Positions 36,397 through 44,898 of a stretch of 64,000 nucleotides of DNA are shown piece after piece. This DNA is from Bradyrhizobium erythrophlei (GTDB lineage: Bacteria > Pseudomonadota > Alphaproteobacteria > Rhizobiales > Xanthobacteraceae): NCBI GenBank assembly GCA_900129675.1, contig FSRD01000002.1, forward strand, positions 558,001 through 622,000. The letters run 5' to 3'. The first letter of the stretch is position 1, and the number at the start of each line of letters is the position of its first letter. Both the position numbers and the translations under genes were made by a program. Under the pieces are notes generated by a model. The model did no database searches. It saw only the letters and a program-made list of their open reading frames with translations, and had not been told where the DNA came from.

Positions 36397-37052
36397 GGCT
36401 CAACGGCACCATGCGCGAGCATCGTAGTCGTCAGCGCCAAAACCGACCGTTACAGGTTTTGTTACATCCCGTCCCAGCAGTCGCGGCCTTTGCGGCGCGA
36501 TCGAAAGAGATGGCGACTACGGCAGCAGCACTGTCTTGAAGTCGCCTCGCGACCAGCCACGTTAGCTTGGTCGATGAGACGCGTAGGACTTATCGACATC
36601 ACGGTAGGCAACGCGGCGCGCCTCGGCGCATCGCAACGTTGCACAACGCGACGCTGCGCGTCGCACCACATCGCTACGCAACGCGTGAGCCGCTGGGGAC
36701 ATCCCGGCGGCTCTCGCGCGTTTAGCGCGAATGGTCCGCATGACATCGCGGCAAAGGCGCGATCGAGCCAGGGACGGCGATGGCCTTTGAGCGCGACGCC
36801 GTACAGAGGGCTGCTGACGAGATTGAATTCGCTCTGCGCAAGGATGACGATAATGCCGAAGGCGCGAGTTCTAGACGCGATCATCCAATACGCATGCAAT
36901 GACTTCATATGACCGCTCCTGGCACTTTTCGGACCTCGCGCGATGTCCGACTTAGGTCCGCTATGGGGTCAGAGGCGGACATCATTGCCGACCTCCGCTC
37001 GTGATCGCGCCTCACGCTTTAGCAGCGTAACGAGCTGGCGGGCCGCGTTTAC
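36397..37052. other. 650-base stretch without a supported gene
   Basis: Frames open on both strands over 36462-36912 but have odd composition from a CGCAACG-rich tract near 36600-36680, which also holds the hairpin GCGACGC/GCGTCGC. No gene call is justified. Confidence 0.4.
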
Positions 37053-37208
37053 TCAAGCCGCGGCCTTGTCTTCCTTGTCAGCTCCCCGCGCGACGATCTT
37101 TAGCGCATCATCCGCTAATGGCCGTTGCAACGCCTTCGCCTCATCCCACGGCGCGCGCATCCAGACATCGCGCTCCTCATCGGTCGTCAGGATCACCGGC
37201 ATCGCCTA
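37053..37208 (-). pseudogene. SOS-response peptidase (SRAP/YedK) C-terminal fragment
   Basis: Reads MPVILTTDEERDVWMRAPWD then EAKALQRPLADDALKIVARG, the conserved C-terminus of SRAP proteins that crosslink abasic sites in single-stranded DNA. A TAG replaces the codon two before the Met, and the catalytic Cys2 region is absent. Confidence 0.8.
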
Positions 37209-37430
37209 AGGATGGCCCCGGTCCGGCATTAGATGCGCACTTGCGAAGCATTTGCAGCGGAATAGTGACACCTCAACTAGGGGAGTGAGCCTCCGCTGCG
37301 AATTTAATTGCGCTTGGCAAGGTGACATCGTTAGTCCCCCCCAAGGGCGACTGACCGGCAATAATGCCGAGTGAGAAAGCGCTGAAAAGAACAACAGCAA
37401 GAACAAGCACTTTCTTCCTAGGAGAGCCAA

Positions 37431-38096
37431 TTGCCCGGCATCGTTTATGTCGTGGATGACGACGCGTCGCTTCGAACAACCATCCAGCAACTATTGGAAG
37501 CAGCCGGGCACCGGGTCATCACTTATGCATCGGGCCAGCAGTTGCTGGATCAGCGCCCGGACGAAAACAGCCCGGGCTGCATTCTTCTCGACATCCGGAT
37601 GCGTGGCTTGAGCGGCCCGGAAGTACAGGGCCGTTTGACCGAGTTAGGCTCGACGCTGCCTATCGTGTTTCTGACGGGCTACATGGATATCATCGCCACC
37701 GTGAAGGCCCTCAAGGCGGGGGCAGACAACTTCTTCATTAAGCCTGTAAGGTCGGATGAGCTACTGAAAGCGCTTGAAAAGGCGATAGCGCGACACGAGA
37801 CGGCACTTGCGTTGAAAGGCGAATTGGAAACGCTTCGGACCCGTCTATCAACGCTGACCCCGCGCCAGCGGCAGGTCTTCGAGATCATCGTGCGGGGGAA
37901 AACAAACAAGCATGCCGCGCGCGAACTTGGCAGCGGCGAGAGAACGATCAAGGCGCATCGGCAAGTGATCATGGAAAAAATGAAAGTGAAGTCCTTAGTT
38001 CAGCTGGTCACCATTGCCGAGCGGCTCGGCGTTCTGCAAGGTTCCGGCCCCCGGAGAACAGAACTAGAAGGTGGATCACGCGGAACAGCGCGATGA
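37431..38096 (+). CDS. FixJ-family response regulator (221 aa)
   Basis: Two-component regulator with receiver domain 1-120 (acidic pocket Asp9-Asp11, phospho-acceptor Asp54 in CILLDIRM, Thr82, Lys104) and a LuxR-type helix-turn-helix (LTPRQRQVFEIIVRGKTNKH, ERTIKAHRQVIMEKMKVKSL). TTG 37431 is the start because TAGGAGAG lies just upstream. No sensor kinase is nearby. FixJ relatives control oxygen and microaerobic genes, and a FixK-type output is used by the hsp20 genes here, but no direct link is shown. Confidence 0.9.
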   Translation: MPGIVYVVDDDASLRTTIQQLLEAAGHRVITYASGQQLLDQRPDENSPGCILLDIRMRGLSGPEVQGRLTELGSTLPIVFLTGYMDIIATVKALKAGADNFFIKPVRSDELLKALEKAIARHETALALKGELETLRTRLSTLTPRQRQVFEIIVRGKTNKHAARELGSGERTIKAHRQVIMEKMKVKSLVQLVTIAERLGVLQGSGPRRTELEGGSRGTAR

Positions 38097-38163
38097 TCGC
38101 GGCTTGGTTCGTGGTGATCGAATAGAGATTGCACATTGCGGTCTATCGCGGTCCCCGGTGTGT

Positions 38164-38496
38164 TCAGCAAGACCTGAAAAGGTGCGGCCAGTTGCCCAAC
38201 ACTTGGAATATGAAGCCGAAAATCACCAGACTTGCGCCGATAAAGAATACCTTGCGCCGCCATCTCCACTCTTTCAAAAATAGCTTCTGAAACTCGCGCC
38301 ACATCATCCTGTCCTCGTCTTGGTCAGGGACAGGCTCTCCTAATATCTCCGCAGAATTTCTTTCATAGGCTTTTTGCAGTTCACCAATTCTCTTTTCATG
38401 ATCACGCTTGTATTGGTGATACCATTCAAACACTATCGTCAAAAATCCGATGATGTCGAGAGTCTGTCCGATGACGGCATACCAACTTTGGCACAT
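38164..38496 (-). CDS. small two-helix membrane protein (110 aa)
   Basis: Two hydrophobic segments (VIGQTLDIIGFLTIVFEWY and KVFFIGASLVIFGFIFQVLG) flank a charged middle (residues 35-85). AGGA stands before ATG 38496. Resembles small phage or island proteins; function unknown. Confidence 0.55.
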   Translation of the reverse strand: MCQSWYAVIGQTLDIIGFLTIVFEWYHQYKRDHEKRIGELQKAYERNSAEILGEPVPDQDEDRMMWREFQKLFLKEWRWRRKVFFIGASLVIFGFIFQVLGNWPHLFRSC

Positions 38497-38580
38497 TGAG
38501 TGTCCTACTTTTGAATTGGCGAGACGCTGAAAACACTGCGCATCGCTCTGGCGAAGGTAGCCGAACGCCAAGGGCACACC

Positions 38581-38802
38581 ATGAACGCCGTGATCGTCAA
38601 CGCGTTGGCGATGTATTTCGAGAGCGAAGATGCGTCGCCAGGGTCAAAGGGGTACCGGGTCGAGACAGCCATCAAGGATCTCGTCGATCAATTGACAAAC
38701 CAACACCTGGAGCTCGTCGAGCTAATTAAGAAGGGCGACACTGGGGCCGCACGCGAGGCGATCGAAGCTGCGGCGCGGGCAATTAAACAGATAATAAAAT
38801 GA
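38581..38802 (+). CDS. small helical protein (73 aa)
   Basis: MNAVIVNALAMYFESEDASP, then amphipathic helices (AIKDLVDQLTNQHLELVELI and AREAIEAAARAIKQII). Weak ribosome binding site AAGGGC. Unknown function; coding is likely from its composition. Confidence 0.45.
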   Translation: MNAVIVNALAMYFESEDASPGSKGYRVETAIKDLVDQLTNQHLELVELIKKGDTGAAREAIEAAARAIKQIIK

Positions 38803-38869
38803 CGCGAGGGGGCTTGGCAAAAATTGAAACGGCGGAATGGCGAGGGACGGAAAGAAGAGAGGAAATAAA

Positions 38870-39259
38870 ATGACTCGAGTGACTGTTGTGGTTCGCGAGG
38901 TCGGAAGGCTCAATCCCGATTACTTGCTTGCATTTGAATTGCCTGAAGTGCCGAAGGTCGGGTCGTACATCTCGATCCACAGGCCGGATAATCCCGAACC
39001 ATACAGTGAAGACATGATCGTCAAAGAGGTATGGTGGCGGCTCGAACATCCGGAGACCCGTTCCTCAACATCGGGCGATGAGCCTCAAAAAGTCGGATCG
39101 TTGAAAGAGATTTTCGTCGAATGCGTTCAAGCGACCAGTCCGTATTCAACCGATCGCTGGCGCGATAAGCTTGATCGACAGCGCAAGAGCGGTGCCGATG
39201 TCCCCGAATTTGAGGTCGCTCGAGTCTCAGTGCGTCAGGACGTTTTCAACAAAAAGTAG
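38870..39259 (+). CDS. conserved protein of unknown function (129 aa)
   Basis: ATG 38870 follows AGAGGAAA. The N-terminal half is beta-rich (MTRVTVVVREVGRLNPDYLL, AFELPEVPKVGSYISIHRPD) and the middle has KEVWWRLEHPE. A stem-loop terminator lies 22 bases after the stop. Function unknown. Confidence 0.55.
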   Translation: MTRVTVVVREVGRLNPDYLLAFELPEVPKVGSYISIHRPDNPEPYSEDMIVKEVWWRLEHPETRSSTSGDEPQKVGSLKEIFVECVQATSPYSTDRWRDKLDRQRKSGADVPEFEVARVSVRQDVFNKK

Positions 39260-39281
39260 CTCCGTCGTCACCAGCGCCACT

Positions 39282-39305
39282 CCCGCCGGGCGTCTCACCG
39301 GCGGG
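39282..39305 (+). terminator. stem-loop terminator candidate
   Basis: CCCGCCGG/CCGGCGGG with an 8-base loop, just after the 129-residue gene. The same stem occurs at 40757-40779 after the PilZ gene. No strong T-run. Confidence 0.5.
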
Positions 39306-39321
39306 CTCGACCCAGGCCGTT

Positions 39322-39657
39322 TCAGCGAACTTTGAAAAGCTGCCGTTCGTGCTCAGTTAGGTCGCGTCGTTTTGCGAGCAACTTGATAATGCTCGCTTGC
39401 TCCCGCGTTACGCCCGGCAGGAAATATCTTCGCTGTATGTCGAAGGCAAAATGATTGCCTGGATTTCTTGGGTCAAAGTCCGCCTTGCGCAGCGGCGAAA
39501 TAATGCAATCCCCTGAGCGCGGTACTTCCTCGCCCAGAACTCCAGATTCAAAATTGATTCCTGTGCAGGTCGTCACCCCTTCGACGTCTTCGTATAGCTG
39601 TACAAAAAAACCGTAATCGTCGTTGTCTGGTATGGCTTTTCTCCCACCGCTCCGCAC
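39322..39657 (-). CDS. protein of unknown function (up to 111 aa)
   Basis: DDYGFFVQLYEDVEGVTTCT and a C-terminal basic part (RRYFLPGVTREQASIIKLLA). The GTG at 39657 is the furthest start and has no good ribosome binding site, so the N-terminus is uncertain. Confidence 0.4.
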   Translation of the reverse strand: MRSGGRKAIPDNDDYGFFVQLYEDVEGVTTCTGINFESGVLGEEVPRSGDCIISPLRKADFDPRNPGNHFAFDIQRRYFLPGVTREQASIIKLLAKRRDLTEHERQLFKVR

Positions 39658-39842
39658 CCATGGTGGTTTTACACAACAAAACCCGCCGGCAGGGTGAATC
39701 GCGCTTCAAATGACGGGCATGTCCCACCATGCCGCGCGGGCCTTGCGGGCCTGGCCCATGCGCCTGCGATCTTGCGGCCACAATCTCCCCGCCCGGTGAA
39801 AATAATGCGCGGGCGGCATGCCTCCGCCCGATGACATGGCCC

Positions 39843-39882
39843 CAAAACGAAAGAAAGCCCCGGCGCCGAAGCACCGGGGCCC
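39843..39882 (-). terminator. intrinsic terminator of the two-gene operon 40206-39903
   Basis: On the minus strand CCCCGGTGC-TTCG-GCGCCGGGG followed by TTTCTTTCGTTTT, a classic stable stem with a UUCG loop and T-run, starting about 25 bases after the stop at 39903. Confidence 0.8.
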
Positions 39883-39902
39883 ATGTCGATTTTTGGTAGT
39901 GT

Positions 39903-40028
39903 CTAGGGATTTTTGCGATCTTCCATGGGGGTTGATTCGTCGATCTCGCCTGTAGCGATCTTGGCGATCATGATTGCGTTGCCGATCACGTCTGCGGGGC
40001 GCTTCTCGCCTTTAGGACCTCTTGGCAT
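39903..40028 (-). CDS. very small conserved protein (41 aa)
   Basis: MPRGPKGEKRPADVIGNAIM then AKIATGEIDESTPMEDRK. I recognise the MPRGPKGEKRPADVIGNA start as a widespread tiny protein of Bradyrhizobium; it may bind DNA through its basic N-terminus. It starts one base after the stop of the upstream gene and ends at a good terminator, so the two form a complete short operon. Confidence 0.7.
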   Translation of the reverse strand: MPRGPKGEKRPADVIGNAIMIAKIATGEIDESTPMEDRKNP

Positions 40029-40029
40029 G

Positions 40030-40206
40030 TCATTGCCCCCTGATAATGGCATCAGGTTCTTCTATGACCTCTATGGTGTCCCCTCCGGTGACGGCGAACG
40101 CAATGGTGGATGACTTCTCTGTTTCGTCCCGGCGAATGCTCGTCGCATTTTCTATGTTCACATAAATAGGCTGATTGCGCATGTCGGTGCATTTGACCCA
40201 GTTCAT
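40030..40206 (-). CDS. small conserved protein (58 aa)
   Basis: MNWVKCTDMRNQPIYVNIEN then STIAFAVTGGDTIEVIEEPD, a small all-beta protein. ATG 40206 follows AGGAGGCGAAG. Upstream lies the 18-base leader motif shared with the 68-residue gene at 36344; here its ATG (MLSGKQ) is in frame, giving a possible 67-residue form. Confidence 0.65.
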   Translation of the reverse strand: MNWVKCTDMRNQPIYVNIENATSIRRDETEKSSTIAFAVTGGDTIEVIEEPDAIIRGQ

Positions 40207-40495
40207 CTTCGCCTCCTGCTTTCCGCTAAGCATAGCACGGAGTTAGGGCCATCGGACCTATCGTCAAGGCCAATTATTTTCAAACTGAGACACTACCCGA
40301 TTTTTTCGCCTGAGAAAGAGGGACTCTATGCTTGCCCTTCGCTGGGGCGAGTTGCCACTTCCAATGCGAGCGGGACTAGAAGGCTCTGGACGTGTTCAAC
40401 GTGTCTCTGGACGCAATGAGAGATTATTAACTGCCCTTAATAACCGCTGCTTAAGGTGTTCCCTTCATGGTCGCTCAAAAAAAGGGCGGCGCGGA

Positions 40496-40753
40496 ATGGA
40501 CGAAAATCGCAGAGCTGTTCGACGACGTCGGGTCCTCAAAAGCGCGACCATCGAATTCGACCGCGGCGCGTACAGTTGCGCTGTGCGAAACTTGTCAGAG
40601 GCCGGCGCCGCCCTCGACGTTCCATATGCACGCCCGATTCCCCACGAATTCACGCTGGTCATGGAGTCCGATCAGGCGCGCTGGCATTGCCGCGTCATAT
40701 GGCGGAAAGAGGGCCGGCTCGGCGTCGCGTTTGAGCAGACTCCGCTGCAGTAA
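40496..40753 (+). CDS. PilZ-domain protein (85 aa)
   Basis: The segment NLSEAGAALDVPYA and HCRVIWRKEGRLGVAFE is a PilZ domain; the N-terminal RRAVRRRR-like stretch can serve as the RxxxR part of the c-di-GMP site (ENRRAVRRRRVLKSATIEF). ATG 40496 gives the compact family length. A terminator stem follows the stop by three bases. Likely a c-di-GMP or scaffold protein. Confidence 0.82.
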   Translation: MDENRRAVRRRRVLKSATIEFDRGAYSCAVRNLSEAGAALDVPYARPIPHEFTLVMESDQARWHCRVIWRKEGRLGVAFEQTPLQ

Positions 40754-40756
40754 AAA

Positions 40757-40779
40757 CCCGCCGGGCGTGAACCGGCGGG
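40757..40779 (+). terminator. stem-loop terminator candidate after the PilZ gene
   Basis: CCCGCCGG/CCGGCGGG with a 7-base loop, the same stem as at 39282. Confidence 0.5.
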
Positions 40780-40867
40780 CTCATATTTCAAACCTAGTTT
40801 GGGGCTCAGAAAAATAGTTAATAACTCTTGTCTATCGATTGGAGGCCAAACAGGAGGTCACAATCAC

Positions 40868-41227
40868 ATGGCAATCGCTATTATAAATGACGTCGAGCTC
40901 AACGCTATATTGCCGCTGCAGGAAATCCTCCGCCGCGCACGGTCTGGAGAGATTCCGATGAAATTCCTCGTTCCACTTCTGATAGGTCGATACGCCGAAG
41001 ATGCGGCAGACGCTTCGCAGGACGGCAGCTTCGCACGAGTCTTGTGGCTTTCTATCGCCGAGGGAATCGAAGACTGGTTTCAGGCCGAAGCTGCGGCTTC
41101 GAAACATCAGGTTCGATCAGCTCGGTCTCTTGATCGGCAGAGTGTCGATAAACTCGAAAAACGCTTGGAGTGTGAGGCCGTCCTCCAGGAATACCTCATG
41201 ATCGCCGCCCTCACGCGGCGCCCGTAG
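40868..41227 (+). CDS. protein of unknown function (119 aa)
   Basis: ATG 40868 follows CAGGAGGTC. Helical: MAIAIINDVELNAILPLQEI, FLVPLLIGRYAEDAADASQD, RVLWLSIAEGIEDWFQAEAA. The last 37 codons overlap the convergent gene at 41117, so the C-terminus may be run-on after a deletion. Confidence 0.5.
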   Translation: MAIAIINDVELNAILPLQEILRRARSGEIPMKFLVPLLIGRYAEDAADASQDGSFARVLWLSIAEGIEDWFQAEAAASKHQVRSARSLDRQSVDKLEKRLECEAVLQEYLMIAALTRRP

Positions 41228-41293
41228 TCGCACCTGCCAGCCGTCGAATGACGCATAGAGGCCATCGCCGAGGTAAACCTCGCGCTCGCTCAT
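41117..41293 (-). CDS. small conserved protein (58 aa)
   Basis: MSEREVYLGDGLYASFDGWQ then VRLRAPREGGDHEVFLEDG. The pattern V-LGDGLYA-FDGWQ-RLRAPR is a familiar small protein in phages and rhizobial islands, function unknown. GGAGGG precedes the ATG at 41293. It overlaps the end of the plus-strand gene by 111 bases. Confidence 0.7.
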   Translation of the reverse strand: MSEREVYLGDGLYASFDGWQVRLRAPREGGDHEVFLEDGLTLQAFFEFIDTLPIKRPS

Positions 41294-41304
41294 GTGGCCC
41301 TCCA

Positions 41305-41676
41305 CTACAGATACCGCGTGAACTTCTGGGCAACGCGCCCGACGATCTTGACGGGATCCTCGAGCGGAAGTTCGAACGGAGGATAGCGAGGGTTTGCATA
41401 GGTGCAGAGGATTCGCCGTCCTCGCGATCCGTGCACGGGCGTCACCTGTACGATAATCAACTTGGCGACGTCGTCGAGCAGCGCGAAGATGCCGCCTTGT
41501 GCGACTTCGGTTTGCGTTGTGTCGATAATCGCAAAATCCCCGTCGCGTAGAGCTTCGCTCATCGAGTCGCCGCGCATCCGCACCACCGGCATCCCGCCGA
41601 GTTCGGAGTCCTGAAAATAAACATCAGCAGCGACCAGAACCGGCAGCTGCTCTTTGATTGCCGCGAGGTGTTTCAT
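41305..41676 (-). CDS. S24/LexA-type peptidase without a DNA-binding domain (123 aa)
   Basis: Self-cleaving serine peptidase fold of LexA, phage repressors and UmuD. Catalytic Ser38 lies in RMRGDSMSEAL and Lys72 in FALLDDVAKLIIV, the correct order. The usual N-terminal helix-turn-helix is missing. ATG 41676 follows GGAGGTGC and overlaps the stop of the upstream gene in ATGA. Could act like UmuD, or as the C-half of a split repressor. Confidence 0.85.
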   Translation of the reverse strand: MKHLAAIKEQLPVLVAADVYFQDSELGGMPVVRMRGDSMSEALRDGDFAIIDTTQTEVAQGGIFALLDDVAKLIIVQVTPVHGSRGRRILCTYANPRYPPFELPLEDPVKIVGRVAQKFTRYL

Positions 41677-42008
41677 GGTTGCACCTCCACGAGAGCCGAT
41701 GCCAAGGTGCGGAAGAAAATAACAGGCCACGCTTCTCCGTCGATCGTTTCCGGCATGCAATCCACGCCGTTTTGATCGTCTAACGTATTGGCGGCGAGGT
41801 ACTGCAGCACAGCGATGGCGCCAAGCATGGTCGTCGGCGGGGTTTTACCGCGATTTGTTGTTGCAATAGGCAAGGATCGCGCCGTCCGGCGAGAAGGCCG
41901 GTCAATCGGTATGGATGCAGATGCGTTGAGGCGGCCATTCAGCAGCCCTTGCTTTGATGCCTCAAACAGAGCCGCCAAGTCGGAGACTTGAACTCTTATC
42001 AACACCAT
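41673..42008 (-). CDS. unknown protein translationally coupled to the S24 peptidase (up to 111 aa)
   Basis: Contains VSDLAALFEASKQGLLNGRL and a basic middle (SIPIDRPSRRTARSLPIATT). It ends in ATGA shared with the S24 start. The furthest start (42008) overlaps the zinc-ribbon frame, so the true start may lie downstream. If it binds DNA, the pair would be a split LexA-like repressor; that is inference. Confidence 0.45.
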   Translation of the reverse strand: MVLIRVQVSDLAALFEASKQGLLNGRLNASASIPIDRPSRRTARSLPIATTNRGKTPPTTMLGAIAVLQYLAANTLDDQNGVDCMPETIDGEAWPVIFFRTLASALVEVQP

Positions 42009-42153
42009 CGCAATTGGAACATTTGAACGTGCGCAGTTCGAGATTCAATCGGGCTGAATTAATGTGGACGAGCATCATCGGGGCACGATAATTTGCGCAA
42101 GGATCGCAGGCAACGAGGAAGCCCCGAAGCCTTTTCGAAATTGATATACGCAT
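41962..42153 (-). CDS. small zinc-ribbon-like protein (63 aa)
   Basis: Contains VACDPC, then RAPMMLVHINSARLNLELRT and FKCSNCDG: two Cys pairs spaced as in small zinc ribbons common in Bradyrhizobium. ATG 42153 (MRISISKRL) or an upstream in-frame start at 42255 could be used; neither has a clear ribosome binding site. Confidence 0.5.
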   Translation of the reverse strand: MRISISKRLRGFLVACDPCANYRAPMMLVHINSARLNLELRTFKCSNCDGVDKSSSLRLGGSV

Positions 42154-42255
42154 GCTCCGAGTGATCGATTCCGACGTCTCAGCGCGGATGAGAAGAGTCA
42201 GATCGTGCCCTCGTCTCGCTTTTGCGAAATCAAATCTAAAAAAATATTTGCCCAA

Positions 42256-42615
42256 TCGGGGAATTTTCGACTATGGTGCATGATCACGACAATCACGGAG
42301 ATGGCGTCAGCCGTCGTACCGGGCTGGAACTTCGCTACTGGTGGTTGTCCATACCTATTACCCCCTTCGTCCGAGTTTGAAAGCGCTTCGTCCAAGACTC
42401 CCGAAATTAGCAGGAGAATGCTGACGCATGAGCTTCCCGGAATCAGAAACTGCGCACTACTAAACTAATCCAAAAACGAGACCGCGCCGGCAAGCACCCA
42501 AGCGGAAAACCAAAATAGCTCCGTCCGGAGTGTTTTGGCGCGGGAGGTTTTGCATCGAGCAGTAAAACCCGACGGATCACGGTTCGCGGATCATCATCAT
42601 TAGGAGAACAGGATC
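42256..42615. other. 360-base intergenic stretch
   Basis: No gene recognised. The end carries the ribosome binding site TAGGAGAAC of the ferritin-like gene. Confidence 0.45.
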
Positions 42616-43722
42616 ATGCTACGCCCAACCAAGCAGCTCGGATCTTCTTCCACCCGCCGTTCATTCCTGCGCTCAGGCCTGGCAGCGCCGGCCGTGATCG
42701 GCGCAAGTATGGCGGCCAACTCAATATCAACAGCGGCATTCGCCGAGGATGATGATGGTCCGACGGTCGGGGACATCAGCATTCTCCGTTTCCTTGCCGC
42801 GCTCGAAATACTCGAAACCGATCTGTGGGAGCAGTACAACGAGCTCGGCGGCATCAGGGACCCGGAAGAGCCGTCAGGCAGCGGGAACAAGCCCTACATT
42901 GATCTGCTTGCGCAGATTGACGGTGATATGTCGCAATATATTCATGACAACACCGAGGACGAATTCACCCACTTCAATTTCATCAATGAATATCTCAAAT
43001 CCAAGGGCGCGAAGCCCGTCAATCTCGAGCGATTCCGCACGCTTCACGGCAGCATTGCCCAAGGCTCGTCGGGGAAGAAGCGCCTGACCAACCTCATGAA
43101 CCTCACGGTGGACGCTTCCTGGTGGGGGCGCTATCGCAGCCGGGAGGCTAATCCCGACCTCGGCGATACCACCTTTGCGAATCCGGTCCCGGGATTGCTC
43201 AAGGGCAAGTTTCCCGCAATCCCGAGGACCAATGACGACACGACAGACCCGAAGCATCTGCTCGCGATCGTCAACACGGCCGCATTCCATTTCGGCACGA
43301 TCGAGCAGGGCGGCAGCAGCCTCTATCCCTCCCTGGCGCAGCGCGTCTCGAGCGTGGAGGTGCTGCGCATATTGCTCAGCATCGGTCCGACGGAAACGAT
43401 GCACTTCCAGGTGTGGCACGACAAGGTGGGCAATATCACGAAGGTGACTGATCCGTTCAATGGGCTCACTTTCCCGGATATGGCCTCGTTCCAGGGAAAC
43501 GAGGATCTGCAGGCCAATCTAATCATGCCGGAGCCCACCCACTTCCTGAGCCGCTCCCTTCCGGTCTGCTCGATCATTCGCCCAACCGCGACGCGGGGAG
43601 CGGCGGCGGCAGCCGTTCGCGCGCTCACTGACGATGGATTGTTCATAGGCCAGTCACTGGACTTCTTTACCGAACTCCACGAGCTGGCGGCGCATGCAGA
43701 CGCGGCACAGCGCCGGCAATGA
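42616..43722 (+). CDS. Tat-exported ferritin-like protein (368 aa)
   Basis: Twin-arginine signal STRRSFLRSGLAAPAVIGAS. The ferritin-like four-helix part has metal-ligand candidates in LEILETDLWEQYNE, DEFTHFNFINEYL, AFHFGTIEQGG and ETMHFQVWHDKVG. Such exported ferritin-like proteins (PF13668 type) are of uncertain role, possibly iron or oxidative stress in the periplasm. Good ribosome binding site; single gene with a hairpin 45 bases after the stop. Confidence 0.82.
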   Translation: MLRPTKQLGSSSTRRSFLRSGLAAPAVIGASMAANSISTAAFAEDDDGPTVGDISILRFLAALEILETDLWEQYNELGGIRDPEEPSGSGNKPYIDLLAQIDGDMSQYIHDNTEDEFTHFNFINEYLKSKGAKPVNLERFRTLHGSIAQGSSGKKRLTNLMNLTVDASWWGRYRSREANPDLGDTTFANPVPGLLKGKFPAIPRTNDDTTDPKHLLAIVNTAAFHFGTIEQGGSSLYPSLAQRVSSVEVLRILLSIGPTETMHFQVWHDKVGNITKVTDPFNGLTFPDMASFQGNEDLQANLIMPEPTHFLSRSLPVCSIIRPTATRGAAAAAVRALTDDGLFIGQSLDFFTELHELAAHADAAQRRQ

Positions 43723-43767
43723 ACCTGCCGGACCGCGGCGCGGCCGGGTGGAGTCCTGGAAAGGATA

Positions 43768-43785
43768 TGACGGTAAAAACCGTCA
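43768..43785. terminator. hairpin after the ferritin-like gene
   Basis: TGACGGT-AAAA-ACCGTCA, followed by CCTTTC; a plausible but weak terminator. Confidence 0.45.
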
Positions 43786-44052
43786 CCTTTCAGGTGTCAC
43801 GAGGCTTCGGAATCGGGTATTCGCTGCACCGTTTCGTTTAGCGTAGCGGATATTTCTGAACTCGCCATACGCCCAATCGATCGGATGATGTGGTGACCTT
43901 TTGATCTAGGATTAATTGGCCACCTCATCTCCGTCATCGGCTCACCCGGCGCGGGCAAATTGATGTCGGCAGCGCGGCTGCCTTCGATATTGCCGCCGCC
44001 GTCGGACTCTATTCGGCTTGAAGCAGCAAGTTCACCAAACTGGCGTAACGCT

Positions 44053-44898
44053 CGTTGTATCGCTGGTTTCCATCAATCCTGAAAGTTCTCACAATCATCC
44101 GGCCCGAGACGCTCGTGCGTTGGCACAGGGCCGGCTTTCGCTGCTACTGGCGTTGGAAGTCGCGCCCACACGGAGGGCGACCGCAGATCGACACGGAGCT
44201 GCGCGTATTGATCCAGCGGATCAGCATGGAGAATCCGCTTTGGGGTGCGCCACGTATTCACGGCGAACTGCTCAAACTCGGGTTTGAGGTCGCGCAGTCG
44301 AGCGTCGCCAAGTACATGGTCAAACGACGGGGGCCGCCGTGCCAGGGATGACGAACCTTTTTGCATAACCACGCGCCGGACATTGCCGCCATGGACTTGT
44401 TTGTTGTCCCGACCATTGGCTTCGACTTGCTCTATGCCTTCATCATCGTGCGGCTGGATCGCAGGGACCTCGCGTGGATCAACGTCACAACCAACCCGAC
44501 GGCGGAGTGGGTTGCACGTCAGTTGACCGAGGCCTTTCCTTGGGACGGGGCTCCGGGTTACATGATCCGAGACCGCGATCGGATCTACGGCACCGTCGTC
44601 ACACGCCGATTGCGTGCCATGGGCATTCGGGACAAGCCTATTGCACCGGCCTCACCCTGGCAGAACGGCTTTGCCGACCGTTTATCGGATCGATCCGGCG
44701 TGAGTGTTTGGATCACATCATTGTCTTAGGCGAGGCACATCTGCGCCGGATTCTGAAATCCTACGCGGACGCACTTGGCCTTGGATAAGGATTCACCCGT
44801 TTCTCGCCCAGTTCAGCGAACCGGTATGGTCAGGTCACTTGCCATCCTGGGCGGACTTCATCACCACTACCTCAGGGTTTAGGTTTTCGGTACACACA
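44053..44898 (+). pseudogene. IS-B copy, 5'-deleted with nonsense and frameshift mutations
   Basis: The transposase frame begins abruptly at LYRWFPSILKVLTII, is stopped by TGA near 44349 in place of the Trp codon found in the other copies, continues RTFLHNHAPDIAAMDLFVVP to NGFADRLSDRS, and then is shifted by one base near 44690. The right end GGTTTTCGGTACACACA is intact at 44898. Closely related to the copy at 12025. Confidence 0.85.

Noticed and set aside
36600..36680. CGCAACG-rich tract as a CRISPR-like or iteron array
   Set aside because: Repeats are irregular in length and spacing; no spacers or replication gene nearby.
43900..43916. TTGATCTAGGATTAA as a third FixK box
   Set aside because: Two or more mismatches in the second half-site and no gene at a suitable distance.
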